A stretch of DNA of 64,000 nt, taken from Strigops habroptila (lineage: Eukaryota > Chordata > Aves > Psittaciformes > Psittacidae). Position 1 is the stretch's first letter, and each line of letters opens with the position of its first letter. The DNA lies in NCBI RefSeq assembly GCF_004027225.2, contig NC_044291.2:9904707-9968706 (forward strand), written 5' to 3'. The notes below the pieces were generated by a model, which saw only the letters and a program-made list of their open reading frames with translations, was not told the DNA's origin and made no database searches. The position numbers and the translations under genes were made by a program. Of this stretch, positions 11,701-25,532 are shown in pieces.

Positions 11701-14700
11701 TCTTCAGAGGTGCCAGGTTCAACAGGTCAAACCAGCACCTCTGCTCTGGAGCCAGGCTGAGAGAGCTGGGCTGGGTCAGCCTGGAGAAGGCTCCTTAAAG
11801 GGAGACCTTAGAGCAGCTCCAGTGCCTAAAGGGGCTCCAGGAAACCTGGAGAGGGGCTTTGGACAAGGGCCTGTAGGGACAGGACAAGGGGAATGGCTTT
11901 AACCTGCCAGAGGGGAGATTGAGATGAGCTCTGAGGCAGAAGCTCTTCCCTGTGAGGGTGCTGAGGTGCTGGCACAGGGTGCCCAGAGAAGCTGTGGCTG
12001 CCCCATCCCTGGCAGTGTTCAAGGCCAGGTTGGACACAGGGGCTTGGAGCAACCTGCTCTAGTGGAAGGTGTCCCTGCCCGTGGCAGGGGTTGGAACTGG
12101 ATGAGCTTTAGGGTCCCTTCCAACACAAACCAGGCTGGGATTCTATGATTTCTCTTATTCCTAACCAGGTTTTGGAGCAGCCTCACCATGAAATCAGCCT
12201 CTCCACGAGCATCCCACGGGCAGAGGAAGATACTGGGGACTCTCCCAGCGATCCGTATGGGCTCCTGCCCACAGGCAGGAGGAGGGATGGGGGCAGCTGA
12301 TGGCCACAGCTCAGGCATGTGGAGCTGGGGCAGCTGCAAGCTAAAAACAGTGTCAGTGGGACAGCTCTGGGAAACCAGCACCCCCAGAGCTGCAACTGGA
12401 GCCACCTGAGGGGCAAAGCTTCTCAGCACCCCTGTCAGGAAGCAAAATGCACAGTCTGAGCCTTCCCAAGGAAAGCTCTGTGCCCAGCTGCCGACAAAGC
12501 AAAGAAGTTCTTTCTACATCAGAACAGGCCGGTTCCAGTTAACAGAAACCCATAAATGCCTCTGGAATCCAGTGCTACCAGTGGCCCAGGTCACCACGTT
12601 CCTGCTCCCTGTGTACCCAGGCTGCTCTGAATAAACACAGAGAAGAGAAGTGGGGGGAGGAGGCAAAGAGCAGCAAGCAGAGAAGAAAGGAATTATGAAG
12701 CCATGCAGAAGACAAGAGTCTTCTCCCCTGCAGCCCCCAGGGATTTGGGAAGTGGGCAGCTTCACATCCAGCCAGACACATCCTTAGCAACGTACTACGT
12801 GCCATATGCTGGAAATAAAAGGAGACAGTTGAGACATATCCATCTCTGCATGAAGTAAAAATAGAGATAGCAGGAGCTGGGCATGTCTGCCGCCTTCCAA
12901 GGTGATTTGAGAAGAGCAGTCTTAGACCTCAAATTACTGTTGCTGGTGACCGAGTGAGATGCCCTCCTTGGGTGAGCTGGTATTGCAGCTTGGGCAAGAG
13001 GAAAGCAGCTGCTGGATGTGCACATCCCTGCTCCCAAAACCCAGCCATGTGCTGAGCAAGCAGAGTCTCACCAGCACAGTGACTGCAGCAGCAGGGCCAG
13101 CCCCCTCCAGCTTCAAGTCCCATCTATGTCACACCCCCACTGCAACAGGGACAGGCAACAGGCAGGGGAAGAGGGAAGGAGACACCAACAGCCTCGCCGG
13201 TTTGGGGTTTCTGGGGTGGGGAGGGGAAGCAGCAGAAGTTGAGGGTGGTGGTTGTTGCATTTAGCAGCAGTTTCCACAGGACAAACAGACCAACCCGTCA
13301 TTCTAGTGGAAGGTGTCCCTGCCCAAGGCAGGGGGTTGGAACTGGATGATCGTAAGGTTCTTTCCAACCCAAACCATTCTATGATTCTCCTTCCACTGCA
13401 AGGACAGCCAAAGAGCTGGTGCTAAGCTCTGGACCAGCAGTTGCAGCCAGCCCTGGGGTTTCACCCACTCGAGGCAGCACGTGGCCTCAGTCGTGCCTGT
13501 TGGACACAAGCTCCAGCCCTGCGAGCACAGGACGAGGGGCTGGCACAAAGCCACCCTTTGCCTGTGCCGTGACCGCCCGCAGGACCGGGCTGTGCACTGC
13601 CAACAGGCTCAGAGGTACCTGCGGACTCGAGAGGTGCTTTGGAAAACTTGTGCACGCCTGGATCAGATAACGGGGAGCAGAGGGGATCAAAGTGCTGGGG
13701 GAGACAAGTGAATGTGCATCGAGAAGACTTCATTTCATAGAAAACAGCTGCAGCAAACCAGAGCTCCCCTTCCGCATCCCTGTCCACTAGAGCCAGGGCA
13801 GGCAGGATCACCACACTGTAACTAGACTGCCTCAAGCTGCTCTCTGTACGCACAGAGCTACAGGGACTCAGCACCCCATGAGCCGGGAACGAGATGCACT
13901 TCCTTGCCCCGGCCCTGCATGTCCCATAGGCCAGAAACAGCCCCAGGAGAAGGGGTGACAGATTGCCCAGAGCCCCAGCCAGTGCCCAATGGATGGTCAT
14001 GGGGATCTGCCCTTCACAGACCAATGGGCTGTCACAGCAGCAGCAGGAGCCACCTCAGCACACGGCACCGCAGCTCCACCGCGGAGTGAAACCTCTGGGT
14101 TCAGAGATCACAAGTTTTGGTACACCCTGAGACCTTCTGGCCCTGTGAAGTCCCTGCCCTGGATATGACGAAGGTGATGGGTTTGGGGTTACACACAGTG
14201 CCAGCAAAGCAGAGGCAGATGGTGCTGGGAAAAGGGAAAGCCTGGGAGACACCAAGATCCATAGACAGAGGGAGTTACTCTCAACCAATTGTGGAGACTG
14301 GGGAATTCCTAGAAAAGCTCCATGAGAAGTGGATGCTGAGGAAGCCAAAACCCCAGAGGGGCAGGATGAGGCCTTTGTACTGATGGCCTTCACACAGAAA
14401 CACACCAGCACAACCCCAGACACAAAGGGCTCATGTCTGCTAAGCAGGAAGGCTGGAAGCTCCCAAGCTCTGCTACTCCCTCAGCGCCCAGTCCTCATGC
14501 ATGAATACTGTGACACTAATAATTAAACCAACAGCTCCTAATTAATTCTCAGCTGTCCCCATCCTTCTGGGGCCATCCTGTCAGCTCCTGAGACACAAAT
14601 AGTCACAAGGCAGTGAGGCAGGAGCAGAGCTTACACTCACTGCTGGAGGCAGCGGAGGGTTCAGTGCAAGGTTAAGGATTGTCTGGGGAGGATTTTATCT

Positions 14701-17700
14701 CCTTCCTTCCCAAGAGCCCAGCACAGGGGCAGGAAGGGGCCTCGGCCTCTAATGTGGAAGGAGTTGAGTTGTCTGGAGGAGTATTTCACGCTTTCCATCT
14801 CAGCTCAAACCCAAGCCTGTAGCCGGGCCCCAGGAGGTGACTTGTCTGGAGCTGACACACATTGAGCACATCTCGCAGCCCAGCAGCAGCCTCCAGCACA
14901 CCAGGACTTGGCTGCTACTCCCCATGACCCACGGGGACATCCCACCTCCCGCAGCCCATCACACAAGTCACCCAAGAGAGCTCTGCTCAGAGGCTGCAGA
15001 CAGGCTTCGGCGAACCACCAGTGAAACACTGACTCGCTGCTACAGTTTGACCGGTCTTTGTCCCTGTGCTGCTGCCCATGGGCAATGCTGCTGCCATGCA
15101 AAAGCCCAGCTGGGGCTCAGGACCACCCCTCTGCAGTGCCACAAGCTTTAGCATCATTTAGTGTCCAGGAGCAAGAGATGCTCAGCCATTCCTTCCCCAG
15201 CTTTCACTGACCTTCTGCACCCTGCAAGAGGCTGGACCAGCCAAATCACTCACGCAATGGAAGAGACAGTCTCTTCCTAGCCCTGACCTTTCAGCAAAGC
15301 AAGCCCAAGCCCAGCAAAACCCATCCTAAGCACCACAACTGGCTGTATTTGCCTGCTGTCAGGCTAAGGCAGGAGGACCCAGCCCCACACAGCCTGCAGG
15401 AAGCCCAGACGCACCCAACACAGCCCCATGCTGCAGGCACGCTGGACCAGCTCCCCAACACAGCCTCCAGAAACTCCACCTGTAGCAACAACAGGGCAGT
15501 GACAGCTCTGCTACAGGGACAAAGTGACCCACAGCCATTATTTTGGCTACACATGACTTCTTTTAACCAGAGTCCACACCAGCATGAGGAAGGGCACGTC
15601 AATGTAGGTACTATTGACACACAGAGGGTGTTCTCCCTCTAGCAAACACAGAATGTTCTCCTAGAAAAGCAGAGTAGCAAATTGCCTCCAAGTCCATTCC
15701 CAGGCAGGTCAATCCTCCCCCCTGTGCAAGCACTTTCTTCCATCAAGCTGAGACCAACAGGAAACCTACGTTTTCCACGTTCTCCCCAAAATCAGGGGTC
15801 AACATATATCCCACTAGAAGAAAGCAGACTCTTGGGCTCTGTTCAGAACAAGGTCCTGTTTAAACGGAAGGCTTTTCTCCCTTGTAGAGCTGGCAGGTTT
15901 ATTTATAGCATCACAGTGTTTTATCACAGTGTGCTGATAGAGCAGAGGCTGCCCTCAGAGGCAGGGGGTCACCTCAAACATGTGGAATGAAATCCCAGGC
16001 TGAGCGTGTTTAACAAGCCTGGCTCTGCACGTGTCAGGTGAGGGTGTAAAACTCACCAGTGAACAAGGCCACGGGGGCTGTGCGAGGGGGACAGCCACAT
16101 GCCACAGAGTCTATGCCTTGGATCTGCCAGCCCTGCTGCCAAAGGCAACCGCAGCTCCTTAGCAACAGGCAGGGAACGCTGCAGCATCCGCATGCAAGGC
16201 ATCGTGATGGGCTGCACCCGTCCAGCCCTTCACCCCAATCCCCACCACGCTGCTGCTGCCACAACCCCCTCTCTGCTCACCAAACATGCTGCAAAAGGAC
16301 TCCCCCAGCATCATCCCCTTTCTCCAGAACTGCCTCCTGCAAAAAAAGGATGAGTTTGGGCGGGTTTTGGGTTTTTTTAGCTTCAGAGTGATGTTGGGCT
16401 GGTTCAGCCTGGAGAAGAGAAGGCTCCTGAAGGGGAGACCTTAGAGCAGCTCCAGTGCCTAAAGGGGCTCCAGGAAACCTGGAGAGGGGCTTTGGACAAG
16501 GGCCTGTAGGGACAGGACAAGGGGAATGGCTTTAACCTGCCAGAGGGGAGATTGAGATGAGCTCTGAGGCAGAAGCTCTTCCCTGTGAGGGTGCTGAGGT
16601 GCTGGCACAGGGTGCCCAGAGAAGCTGTGGCTGCCCCATCCCTGGCAGTGTTCAAGGCCAGGTTGGACACAGGGGCTTGGAGCAACCTGCTCTAGTGGAA
16701 GGTGTCCCTGCCTGTGGCAGGGGGTTGGGACTGGATGAGCTTTAAGGTCCCTTCACACCTAAACCATTCCAGGAATCTATGATTTCTCCTCTGATACTCA
16801 GAGGGATGGATATTAGGAGAGGAGGCTGAGTGCTGGCAGTGCAGCTGAGGTGGGTGGCTGGCATGGAGATATTCCTAGTGAGTGTGAGATCTGCCTCTCT
16901 CTGCCAGATACTCCCCAGTGCAGATGGGACCAAGCTCCCGTCAGAGCTTGCAGCAAGAGTCCCACACCGGCCCCAGCAGCTCTCAGCTCCCAGTGCTCTC
17001 AAGTGCAAAGCAGCAGATGCTGCCAGCTTGGTACACTAACACCCTGTATTTAGGATCTCAGTGAGGTCCAGGAGAGTTTTAATCACAACCCCTTAACAAG
17101 ACACATCCTAATTTCCTGCCATCCTTCTCAGGGGACCTGGGCAACGTAAACTCACTTTTGTGTGCCCTGGGTAGCCTGCATTTAAGCAAGTTATTCTCTT
17201 CAAAGCAGAACAAGGCTGTACATACATAAGCAGTCAACATCTTCATCTGCAGTGTTTGGCCCCAAGAAGAGCCCTGTGGGAGGGGAATGCAAGTCCAGAT
17301 GCCCAAATGCAGCCAGACAAGTGGAGCAGAGCCAGCCGCTCGCCCCGGCACACAGGAATGCTGATGGACACCAGGACCTGCCAGCACTCAGCACTTCAGC
17401 CAGCCAGGGACCACAGCCACCCTTCCTCGGGTCAGCAGCACTCAAACAGGAGAGGAACCTCTTTTTTTATAGCTTGGCCATACTGAAATAGGTTTCCACC
17501 CAGCACTTAGCACTACTTTAGGCCAGAGCAGTGTAGATATTCTGGTACACTTGACTTGGGTGCCTAAAAAAGGAAGAACTGGGCAAGAAACCCCACCACA
17601 GCCGACCACACAGCACTGCAGGTCACTGGGTGCTGTAAGACCAGTCCACACTGTAACAAACTGCCCCTTTAAAGCCATTAACAAACTGGATTGTTCTCTC

Positions 17701-20700
17701 CCAGCAAGTGCAGAGCCTCCTCCCACCTCACTGGCACAAGCAGCCATGACTCAGGGACAGGCTGGGCTATCTGGTGTGCTGGGAACACACCTCTGCTCTG
17801 CTTGAGACCACCACCAGCTCTGCTCTGTTCTTCCCACACTCCAGAGCAGGTTCAGCAGGCTCTGCTCCCCCCAGACAGCCCCTCTGCAGGAGCATCACCT
17901 CTCCACTGCAGGCAGATAAACAGCCAACTGATCAGGTTTCTCTGCTTAACCACAAAGAAGTTGATTCACCAGAGCCTACTCCCTTTTCAGGCTCTCTCTA
18001 AATAAAGGCTTCAAAGAGTTCTGGAAATTCACGCTTAACAGGCTTACTGTAATACCAGAGCACATAGACTCCTGTGGGCCAGACACTGCTGCGGGACTGA
18101 GTCAGGCTCGTTTTCTTCTGGGACTCTCAGATACACTTGTCTGGGAGTTAAGGTTTAGGACAAGTCCTGTTGGCCAATGCTCGTGTTGGCAGATCCTCGC
18201 TGCCACCCACAACACAGCCTGACATGGCTCCCGGTCTCCTCAGCAACAGCCAGCCTTGCAGATGCAATGCAGATGCTCAGAAAAGGGGGTGATGCTCCTC
18301 CATCCCCTCCTGGGCATGAAACCCCCAGCACCCACTGCTTGTCCTCAGAGAGGAATCACAGAACACTCATAGAATGGGTTGGGTTGAAGGGACCTTAAAG
18401 CTCCTCCAGCTCCAACCCCCGCTACGAGCTGGGACACCTTCCACTAGAGCAGGTTGCTCCAAGCCCCTGTGTCCAACCTGGCCTTGAGCCCTTGCCAAGT
18501 CAGCTCAGCACCCAGTTAGCCAGGAAAAGGCCTGTTACAGGCTGGACACCCCCCCCCCACCACATGCATCTGGGGCTGAAAGGATTCAGCACAGACAGTA
18601 CTGCCATAACCAAGCATCCTGAGTGAGCCTCTGCCTCCAAGGACTAAAGCAGCAGGTTCAGGAGTGCTCAAGCATCCTGGAAACAACAGTTTTGATGTGA
18701 GGGGTCAGAGCCTGCATACGAGGAGAGGACACAAGAGCACAGGAGACAAGCAACTGTGCATAGCTGCACTGAGGCCCATCACCCTGCTGCTCTAATCCTG
18801 GCGCTGAACTCGCAAGTCAGCAGCTAGAATTTGCTGAGACACCTCCAAATGATTTAATGCTGCTGCAGCCCCCAAGCACGAGCCCGGAGCCAGCTCGCCC
18901 CCTCCTAGCAGGGGAGATTTCAAGTGCCTTTTCCTGAGGAGCCTTATTTATAAGCAGTAAAACCACTCTGCATTTAGCTACTCCTCTTTTCGCCTGCGTA
19001 CCACGTTCTCCAGTGGGGAGGCAGAAGGTGCATTGTGGGACAGCACAATGGGAGAACCCAGCCACATCCCCTCACTTGCTCTCCACTGAAGATGCCACAC
19101 GCCACATCAAGCTCTCGAGTGTTGCTTTCACACACCTCAGTTGTCAAGAAACCCCCCCGCCCCAGCATCTTCAGAGAAAGCAGCTAGAATCCACTTCATT
19201 CTGCAGTGGAGCTGCTCCTATGATTGTCTCTGATGCCATTCAATGCAAGCAGCTGGATTCTCTATTTATAGCAAGATCATCAGTTTAGAAAGACAACTTA
19301 TGTTCTTGTTATTACCAGAGCAGCAGATAGATAATGAATCCCTGCTATGCTAGGAGTACTACAAGACACTCTTCATGGTCAGGCTGGACACCTGCAGAGG
19401 TCTGAGCAGACAGAAAATGAAGCATTTGGGACCAAGAGCTGAACCCCTGGACCTGACATTCAGTCCCATGTTGACGCTCCCCATCAAAGCAGCACCACCC
19501 GATACCCACACACTGAGCTCTCCTCCCTGGAATGTTGCCTTCTGAGCCAATTTTATTGAAGTCTTACTGCAGGAAGCATTTGGGATTCAGCTCAGGAGGG
19601 ACAGACAGCAAACTGTTACCTCTGGCCCAAGCTGCTGGAGCCGGAACGACCAAGAGCACTGTTCCCCAGCAAGAACAAAGGATTGGAAGTTACAAGCATT
19701 AATGCTCCAGAAATGATTCATGCTTCTTGGAAACAGCCTTTTTGCTGCAGATATCTGGTAAGATCTGGTGTTTAATCAAGATTAAGGTGCTCAGAGGTCA
19801 GGGTGTTTTTAAACTAAGTCTCCAAACAATCCTAGGCTGGCACTAGCTTGACACCCTCATCTCGCCAAGGGGGTCAAAAGCAGTGTCTATCCTGACCTCA
19901 GGACACCCCATATGCTCTGGCACCCCATCAGCTCATTTTAACTGGCCATCAGTAAGAATTTGGGGTTCTAGAGTTGCTGTTCAAAAGCCATCATGAGGAG
20001 ACAGAAGCCTGCACATCTCTGTGGTCTGAAGCCATTTCACCTCCTGCATCAGATCCTGGACACGACCCAGGGACTCAGAGCACAGGCAAGAACAACCGTG
20101 CATGAGGGAAAAACCTGCTGACTGGCAGCAGTCTGGTCCTTTCTCATTTTCTCCTCTCCTAAGCAGTTTGCTCTTCTACACAAGAGGTTTGAAGAGTGAC
20201 AGGTTTTAAGCGCAGCACAAAGAGGTAATTAACTTCCACAGCAAGCCCTCTTGCCAGACTTCAGAGGTCACAAGAGTAGCCTAAAGGCTGTACGTTGGTT
20301 ATCTGGGCAATCAGCCCTCAAGAAAAGAGGCACCAAACCAAAACCCAGCCCCTGGTGTGCTTGCCAGGCTGATCCAGGAGCAGCTGCCCGGAGCGGGAGG
20401 AGGAAAGACTTACCCCAATGCCAGGCAGAGCACCTTCCCATAGAGGCTGCCCATGGCAGCCTTGCAGCACAACCCAACTAACCCACTGACCTTCTTCTCT
20501 TGGAAGACCCTGAGCATTCTCTTCTCCAGACAGCAGAGGACAGTTTCCATGTCCATCCTACTCTTCCTGGCCAAGATTTCACCAAGTCAAGTGACAGCTA
20601 CATGCCTTTTACAGACGTACTTCCTCCTCTTCCCCAAGGATGACTTTCAGCAGTAGGTATTCCCTGATACACCAGAGCAGAACATGCCCATCCATGCACC

Positions 20701-23700
20701 TACACCTCCCTTGGCAGAGGGGCTGCCCCAACCATCACCCTCCCTGGCTGCTCCAGCTCGCCCAGCCCTGCCTGGGGAGCTGTGCTAGGGATGGGGACTT
20801 GCCTCCAGAGGAGAGGGATGGGAACACACAGACTTCATCCTCCCAGCCAAGGAGCCTCCCTGCTGCCTACCTGACTCCAGCCCTGAAAAACAAGCTACAT
20901 CTCCGACAGCTCTGCGCTGCTCCAGGGAAGGGATAAGCACTCACACCCCATTTGTCACACTTGGAAGCAAATCAGACAGACAGAACTCTGTTCCACTTGT
21001 TTTCCCATTGTGTTAAACAAGAGATGTGAGGCCGCAGCATGTCTCCTGGCCACGGAGAGCAGCAAACAAGAGGTTTTTGGATGAGCACAAGTGGTGCACG
21101 GGCGGGGGAGCAGCCGAGAGAGGGACATACTGCAGAGACAGGAGACACAAAACAATCTCGTGATTAGTTATTGACTCCAGAGGACTTGGAGCTCTAGCAG
21201 CAAGCCAGCCAGGAGAGCAGAAATCCCTCTTTTGTTCCCCAGCCTCAGACAGACTTGGCCACACAGCTCCCTGCTGTCTCGCTCCAGACAATGAGAAAAG
21301 AAAGTTAATCCACTTCCCCTGCAGCAGCCATCCAGCCTGCCGGGAGATGCTGCAGAATACACGAGCATTCCGGTGCATCAGCACCAGCCTCATCCTGGCA
21401 CCCACCGCTGCCAGGGAATGCCAGACGGCTGGAGGACCTCACCAAGCACTGCCAGCATTCCCAGGGATAGGGACAGTTATCCCCAGGGATAGGGATCTGC
21501 TCCTGCCTGCTGAACCCATCGGGCCCTGCTCAGCCCTGCACTGCAGGCACCGCTCCCTTGCCATGCAGCACCCAGAGCAGAGACCAGCCGTGGGGTCCCT
21601 CCAGCCCCAGTGATGCCCAGGTCACCCATGCTGCTGAGCACAGCAGTCTCAAACCCACCCTTACAGAAGGCAAACTTCTGACTCGGGATAGAGCAAGCTT
21701 CAGACTGCTAACAGAGACAGAATCCATCCTTTCACCATTACTTTCCCAAGCAGCCCAAGCCATGGCCCTTCTGCTGGAACAATGTCTTCCTCTATATCAG
21801 AGGTCAAGTGGTAGAGAGGATCGTGGCCAACAAAGCCCTTCGATGTCACCTCTTCCCCTCAGGAAAGGCACAGGTTACACGCACATCAGACCCACCATGC
21901 ATGTGAATCAAATCCAAACTTCTCCCTTCTACGGAAACAAAAGTAATCTTTTAGTTTGGGCTCATGCCTTGGGATTCGAGTCACCTGCTTTTCAACCCCC
22001 TTGTCACCACCAGCTTTCTCAGTTCTCCACATGAGAAGTGAGAATATTTACTACACTGAAGATCAGAGAAGGAAATCAGGATTCACCAGCACTCTGCTCT
22101 GCAGAGAGAATGATGTATGCAGGTACTTTCAGAACACGAACAGACACCACTACTTGTGTCTGGAGCTTTGTAGGTCAAGGGAGTGATTTTTAAAGTCGAG
22201 TCATTGTGGCATAAACCTGAAGAGCTAAATACCAGAGAACAGCAAAGTGCTGAAACCTGCTCTGGAAGGCACTTGCAGTTTCTTTTACCCAGTGACACAG
22301 GAGAGGGCTGGTGCTTTATCATTACACTTCCGGACACGAGAGCCTGGCAGCGGGACTAGAATAATCTGCATGGCCCCTGGAAACCACAGAGCTGAGAGGA
22401 AAGTGCTCCAGCACCCCCAAGCAGCTCAAGCCTTTGTTCCAGCACGCTCCCGCCAGCGGCCAGGGCTGCTGGCCCTGCTCTGAGCACACTTATTTCCCTC
22501 CTCCCTCTCTTCCTCCCCCCAAATTACCTCCATCTCCAGCTGTCCCAGCGCCAGCTTCCTGTTAGGATTAATTATTCTTTGTGCACCCGTGTTTGATGAT
22601 TTACCCAGCGAGCCAGGCACAATATGAGGAATTCTGGCTTCCCATTAGCGCCCTCCCCTGAGGCTCACAAGTTCTCAGGGAAGGACCTTCACCCTGGCAC
22701 AGCCAAGTGTGCCTGCCCAGAAGGTCTGGTGGGTCACCACAGGCCACTTGTGACGCTGCTCCAAGGTCAGCTGAAGGTGTGCTGCTCAACAGCCTTTACT
22801 GCTAGTCAGCAGGGCTGGCATGGAAGCCAGCGTAGGTGGGAGCACTGTGATCCCAAAAGGTGCGTCTCCAGTGAGGTTTTCCTATGACCCAAGATTTCCA
22901 GCATGTTTAGCAAGGCAGAACAGAGCTTTGTTTGTATTGCCTGCCTTTCAGAAGGTGCAATTTTCAAGCGCCATCAAAGGAGTTATCGTGTGAAGCAGTC
23001 ATCTACAGACTTGTTTGCATTTGTGATCTCAAAAAGCCACAACACTGAGAGAAGCCACCACACAGACTGGTCCAGCTCGGGCAATGGAAAGCACCAAGCC
23101 TCAGTGCTGGGGGCCAGACCTGCAATGGGGAGGACTTGGTGTCTCCTCCTGGGAGCTGTTTATTAGTCTGAGAAGTGATAGCTGATCACAGAAGGTGTAG
23201 GTGTACACACTATATAAGACAAGCTGATGCCACCCACCTCTCCCCACACTCCACCAGAAAGCCACAGCATGTCAGGGTTGTCTGATTCCTTTGCTGCTGA
23301 ACCCATGGAGCTCAAAAGGGCTGAGCAGTCGCTTTAAGACCTCTTTCCAGCAGGCAGCTGTCTGCTGTCACACGAAGAAGGATGTTTCAGCAGCTACATG
23401 AGACTCTTCCTCCTCTGAGGGTGAGGCATTTCCTTCAGCCAGAAGGAAGAGGGTGCCCATCTGAGGTATCACCAGCCCCAGTGTGGAGGGTTTAAACACC
23501 AGAGACCATAAGATACAGAGCAGCAGGGAGGACAGGCAGCAGAGCCACTTTGTGCTCTGCAGATGTTGGTGTCACATCCCAACGTGACTTATTTGGGTAG
23601 ATTCACGTATCAGTTACAGGAAGTTTCCACCCCAGCTGGTGAACCAATGTACAGGCATCTCAGCCCAAAACAGCCGCTCAGGTAACCTCTGCACAGAAGC

Positions 23701-25532
23701 AGAAGGAACAGTCACACACAGCCCACCTTGGATTCTGGATAGATGCTTCTGCCAGCATTCCTAGAGCCCTGCTTGGCTGCCCCTGCCCCTTACCAAAATC
23801 AAACACCAACAGCAAACCCCCTCCTGGCTTCAGGACCAATCCTTACACTGGGCCCCAAAGTTTCACAGGGTCAAATCAACAAGGAAGTAGAAAGAAGGTC
23901 CAGAACAAAGAGACACATTCCTCCTGCCCCACTACAACCAGCCACAGCACACCAGGAAGCAAAGGAGATCTGGTGTGCTGGAGAACGTGCAGTTCCTCTC
24001 CAAGATGGGAGTTGTAGAAGCAACAGCAAGGTGGAACCGTGGCCAGCACAACTGAGCCCTCCGAAGCCAAACACTCATCTCGCCCAAGAGGCTCCTTCAG
24101 GAACAGGCGTGGAAGTGAATGGGATGGGCTGAGGATGGAAGTCAGCCACACTTTGTTAAGAACATCTTTGCTGGAAGAAGTACATATGGGAGTACCCTCC
24201 GAGGACATGCAACTGTTCTGCTCCAACAGCAGTTAGACAGGCTACAAGTCTGCACTTGTCCAGGATACTGTTATCCTCGGGAAGCATCCAAAAAGCTCTT
24301 GTAGACAAGTGGGAGAGGTGCTCACAAAAGCAAGACATAGACAAGCATAGGCACCACCATCCAGGCTGACGTCTCTGTTCAAGAGACTTTGCATTTCACA
24401 TTCTTTAGTCTTTTTTCCCCCATAATAATTTGTTATAAAGGAAACAGCAAGACAACCTCAGCGAAAAGAGCAAATCAGTCTGCATTTCCATAGCACTGAG
24501 CACAACAACTAACTTGCAAATGCAAATGACTTCTCCAGGCTGGGGGAGCAAAGTTCCTGGTTTGGGAGAGCTGAACCAGCTACTCATCACCCCCCAGCCC
24601 GTCCCTGTCCCTCCGCCCTGAGGGACCACAACAGCCACCAACAGGGCCCGGGCCTCACTTGGAGCAACCCCAATACCTCCTGCACTGTGAGCACAGTGGG
24701 GGCTGCTGCTGCCTGCCCCGCCGCTGCCTGCCCCACAGCGGGCACCCTCTCCCCAGCACACACAGCACCACGGGCACAGCCTGGACGTCTCCAAACTGGT
24801 ACTTCCACAACTCAAAACGCTCAAGTTCATTTGAGATGGAATGGAACGGATGCTTGCCACGGACTGTGGTTGCAAGCAGGTGGGCACCCTTCCTGCTGGG
24901 GTATCATCCCCTACCTCTCCCCAGCCTCCCCCCACGGCCCTGCCATACAGATCACACATTCCAGCGCAGGGGCCCGGTGTTGAGGGGCCGCTGGCACCAC
25001 GATGCCGCAGCACAGGGAGGCCGCACGGCTCCGGGGAAGGCTGGACACGGAGCCCGGCTCCTCCGGCCGCCTCCCGGTGCCGCTGTCCCGGGCACCGCCG
25101 GCTTCCGAGGCTCCTGTGAAACAAGCCCCCACCCAAGGGTTTGCGGGTGTTTTTAGGGGGTGGGTGGGTTTTATGGGTTGGGAGCAAAAAGTACGAGGAA
25201 GCAGAGGAGGAAATAATTCAGCAGGTTGCTCCTGCCGCCCCGCCGCTCCCCTGCCCGCAGCGCCCGCTCCCCAGCGCCGGAGAACCGGCCCCTCCGCGCA
25301 CCCCCCGCGCCGCCACCAGCCCCACGGGTGAGGGCAGCCCCCGGGACCCGGCCTGGCCCCCCGCGGCCCCGGGGGCACCCCCTGCGGGAAGCGGCGGGCA
25401 GGCCGCGGGCTCACCTCGGTACTGCAGCGAGCCCGAGAGCCGCACGGTGACGGTGCCGGCCAGCGGCTCGCCGGGGCTGTAGACGACGCGGCTGTCGCCC
25501 AGGCGGATCTCGAAGAGCTGCACCTTCCCCAT
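8631..25532 (-). CDS. ARRDC1: ARRDC1, arrestin domain-containing protein 1 (5' part: exons 1 and 2)
   Basis: Two exons join in phase on the minus strand: 25532-25415 (39 codons plus 1 nt) and 8741-8631 (111 nt). The product starts MGKVQLFEIRLGDSRVVYSP and continues through AIKVSCVGSCGVSNK to NSTLSLADKG. This is the start of the N-terminal arrestin fold of ARRDC1 as I know it. ARRDC1 is a plasma-membrane alpha-arrestin that recruits ESCRT-I and NEDD4-family ligases through C-terminal motifs and drives budding of ARMMs vesicles. Those C-terminal exons are not here; the next exon should lie beyond position 1, since I found no matching sequence in 1-8630. Intron 1 is 16.7 kb and intron 2 is over 8.6 kb. 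Both exons are intact, so nothing seen suggests a pseudogene. An ARRDC1 paralogue is possible but less likely, given the close match. Confidence 0.9.
11735..12152 (+). mobile_element. CR1 3' fragment (young subfamily, T variant)
   Basis: From ctctgctctggagccaggct to gggattctatgattt. It carries gctgaggtgctggcac and lacks about 8 bp near ggagaaggctcctta compared with the copy at 16391. Confidence 0.9.
13300..13390 (+). mobile_element. Short CR1 3' end
   Basis: Only about 90 bp: tctagtggaaggtgtccctg to accattctatgattct. Confidence 0.85.
16391..16787 (+). mobile_element. CR1 3' fragment (young subfamily, T variant)
   Basis: From ggctggttcagcctggagaa to aatctatgattt. It is almost identical to the copy at 11735 over about 300 bp and shares gctgaggtgctggcac. 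Confidence 0.9.
18357..18495 (-). mobile_element. Short CR1 3' end
   Basis: Begins cacagaacactcatagaatg and stops after gtccaacctggccttgagcc. Confidence 0.85.

Larger units (their letters stand above)
8742..25414 (-). other. ARRDC1: ARRDC1 intron 1, noncoding
   Basis: A 16.7-kb intron with GT at 25414-25413 and AG at 8743-8742. It contains CR1 pieces at 11735-12152, 13300-13390, 16391-16787 and 18357-18495, and poly-C runs at 11614-11624 and 18549-18558. From about 18.5 to 25 kb it is CR1-free. I see no supported exon or RNA gene inside it. AT-rich blocks near 14515-14550 and 22560-22660 stand out but have no assigned role. Confidence 0.7.

Noticed and set aside
15915-15945. Direct repeat atcacagtgt spaced by 3 bp, reminiscent of microRNA seeds
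   Set aside because: It is a direct, not inverted, repeat and forms no pre-miRNA-like hairpin.
23211-23336. TATATAAG at 23211 followed by an ATG at 23268 and 22 codons (plus strand)
   Set aside because: The frame stops quickly, there is no obvious donor, and it lies inside ARRDC1 intron 1; chance is likely.
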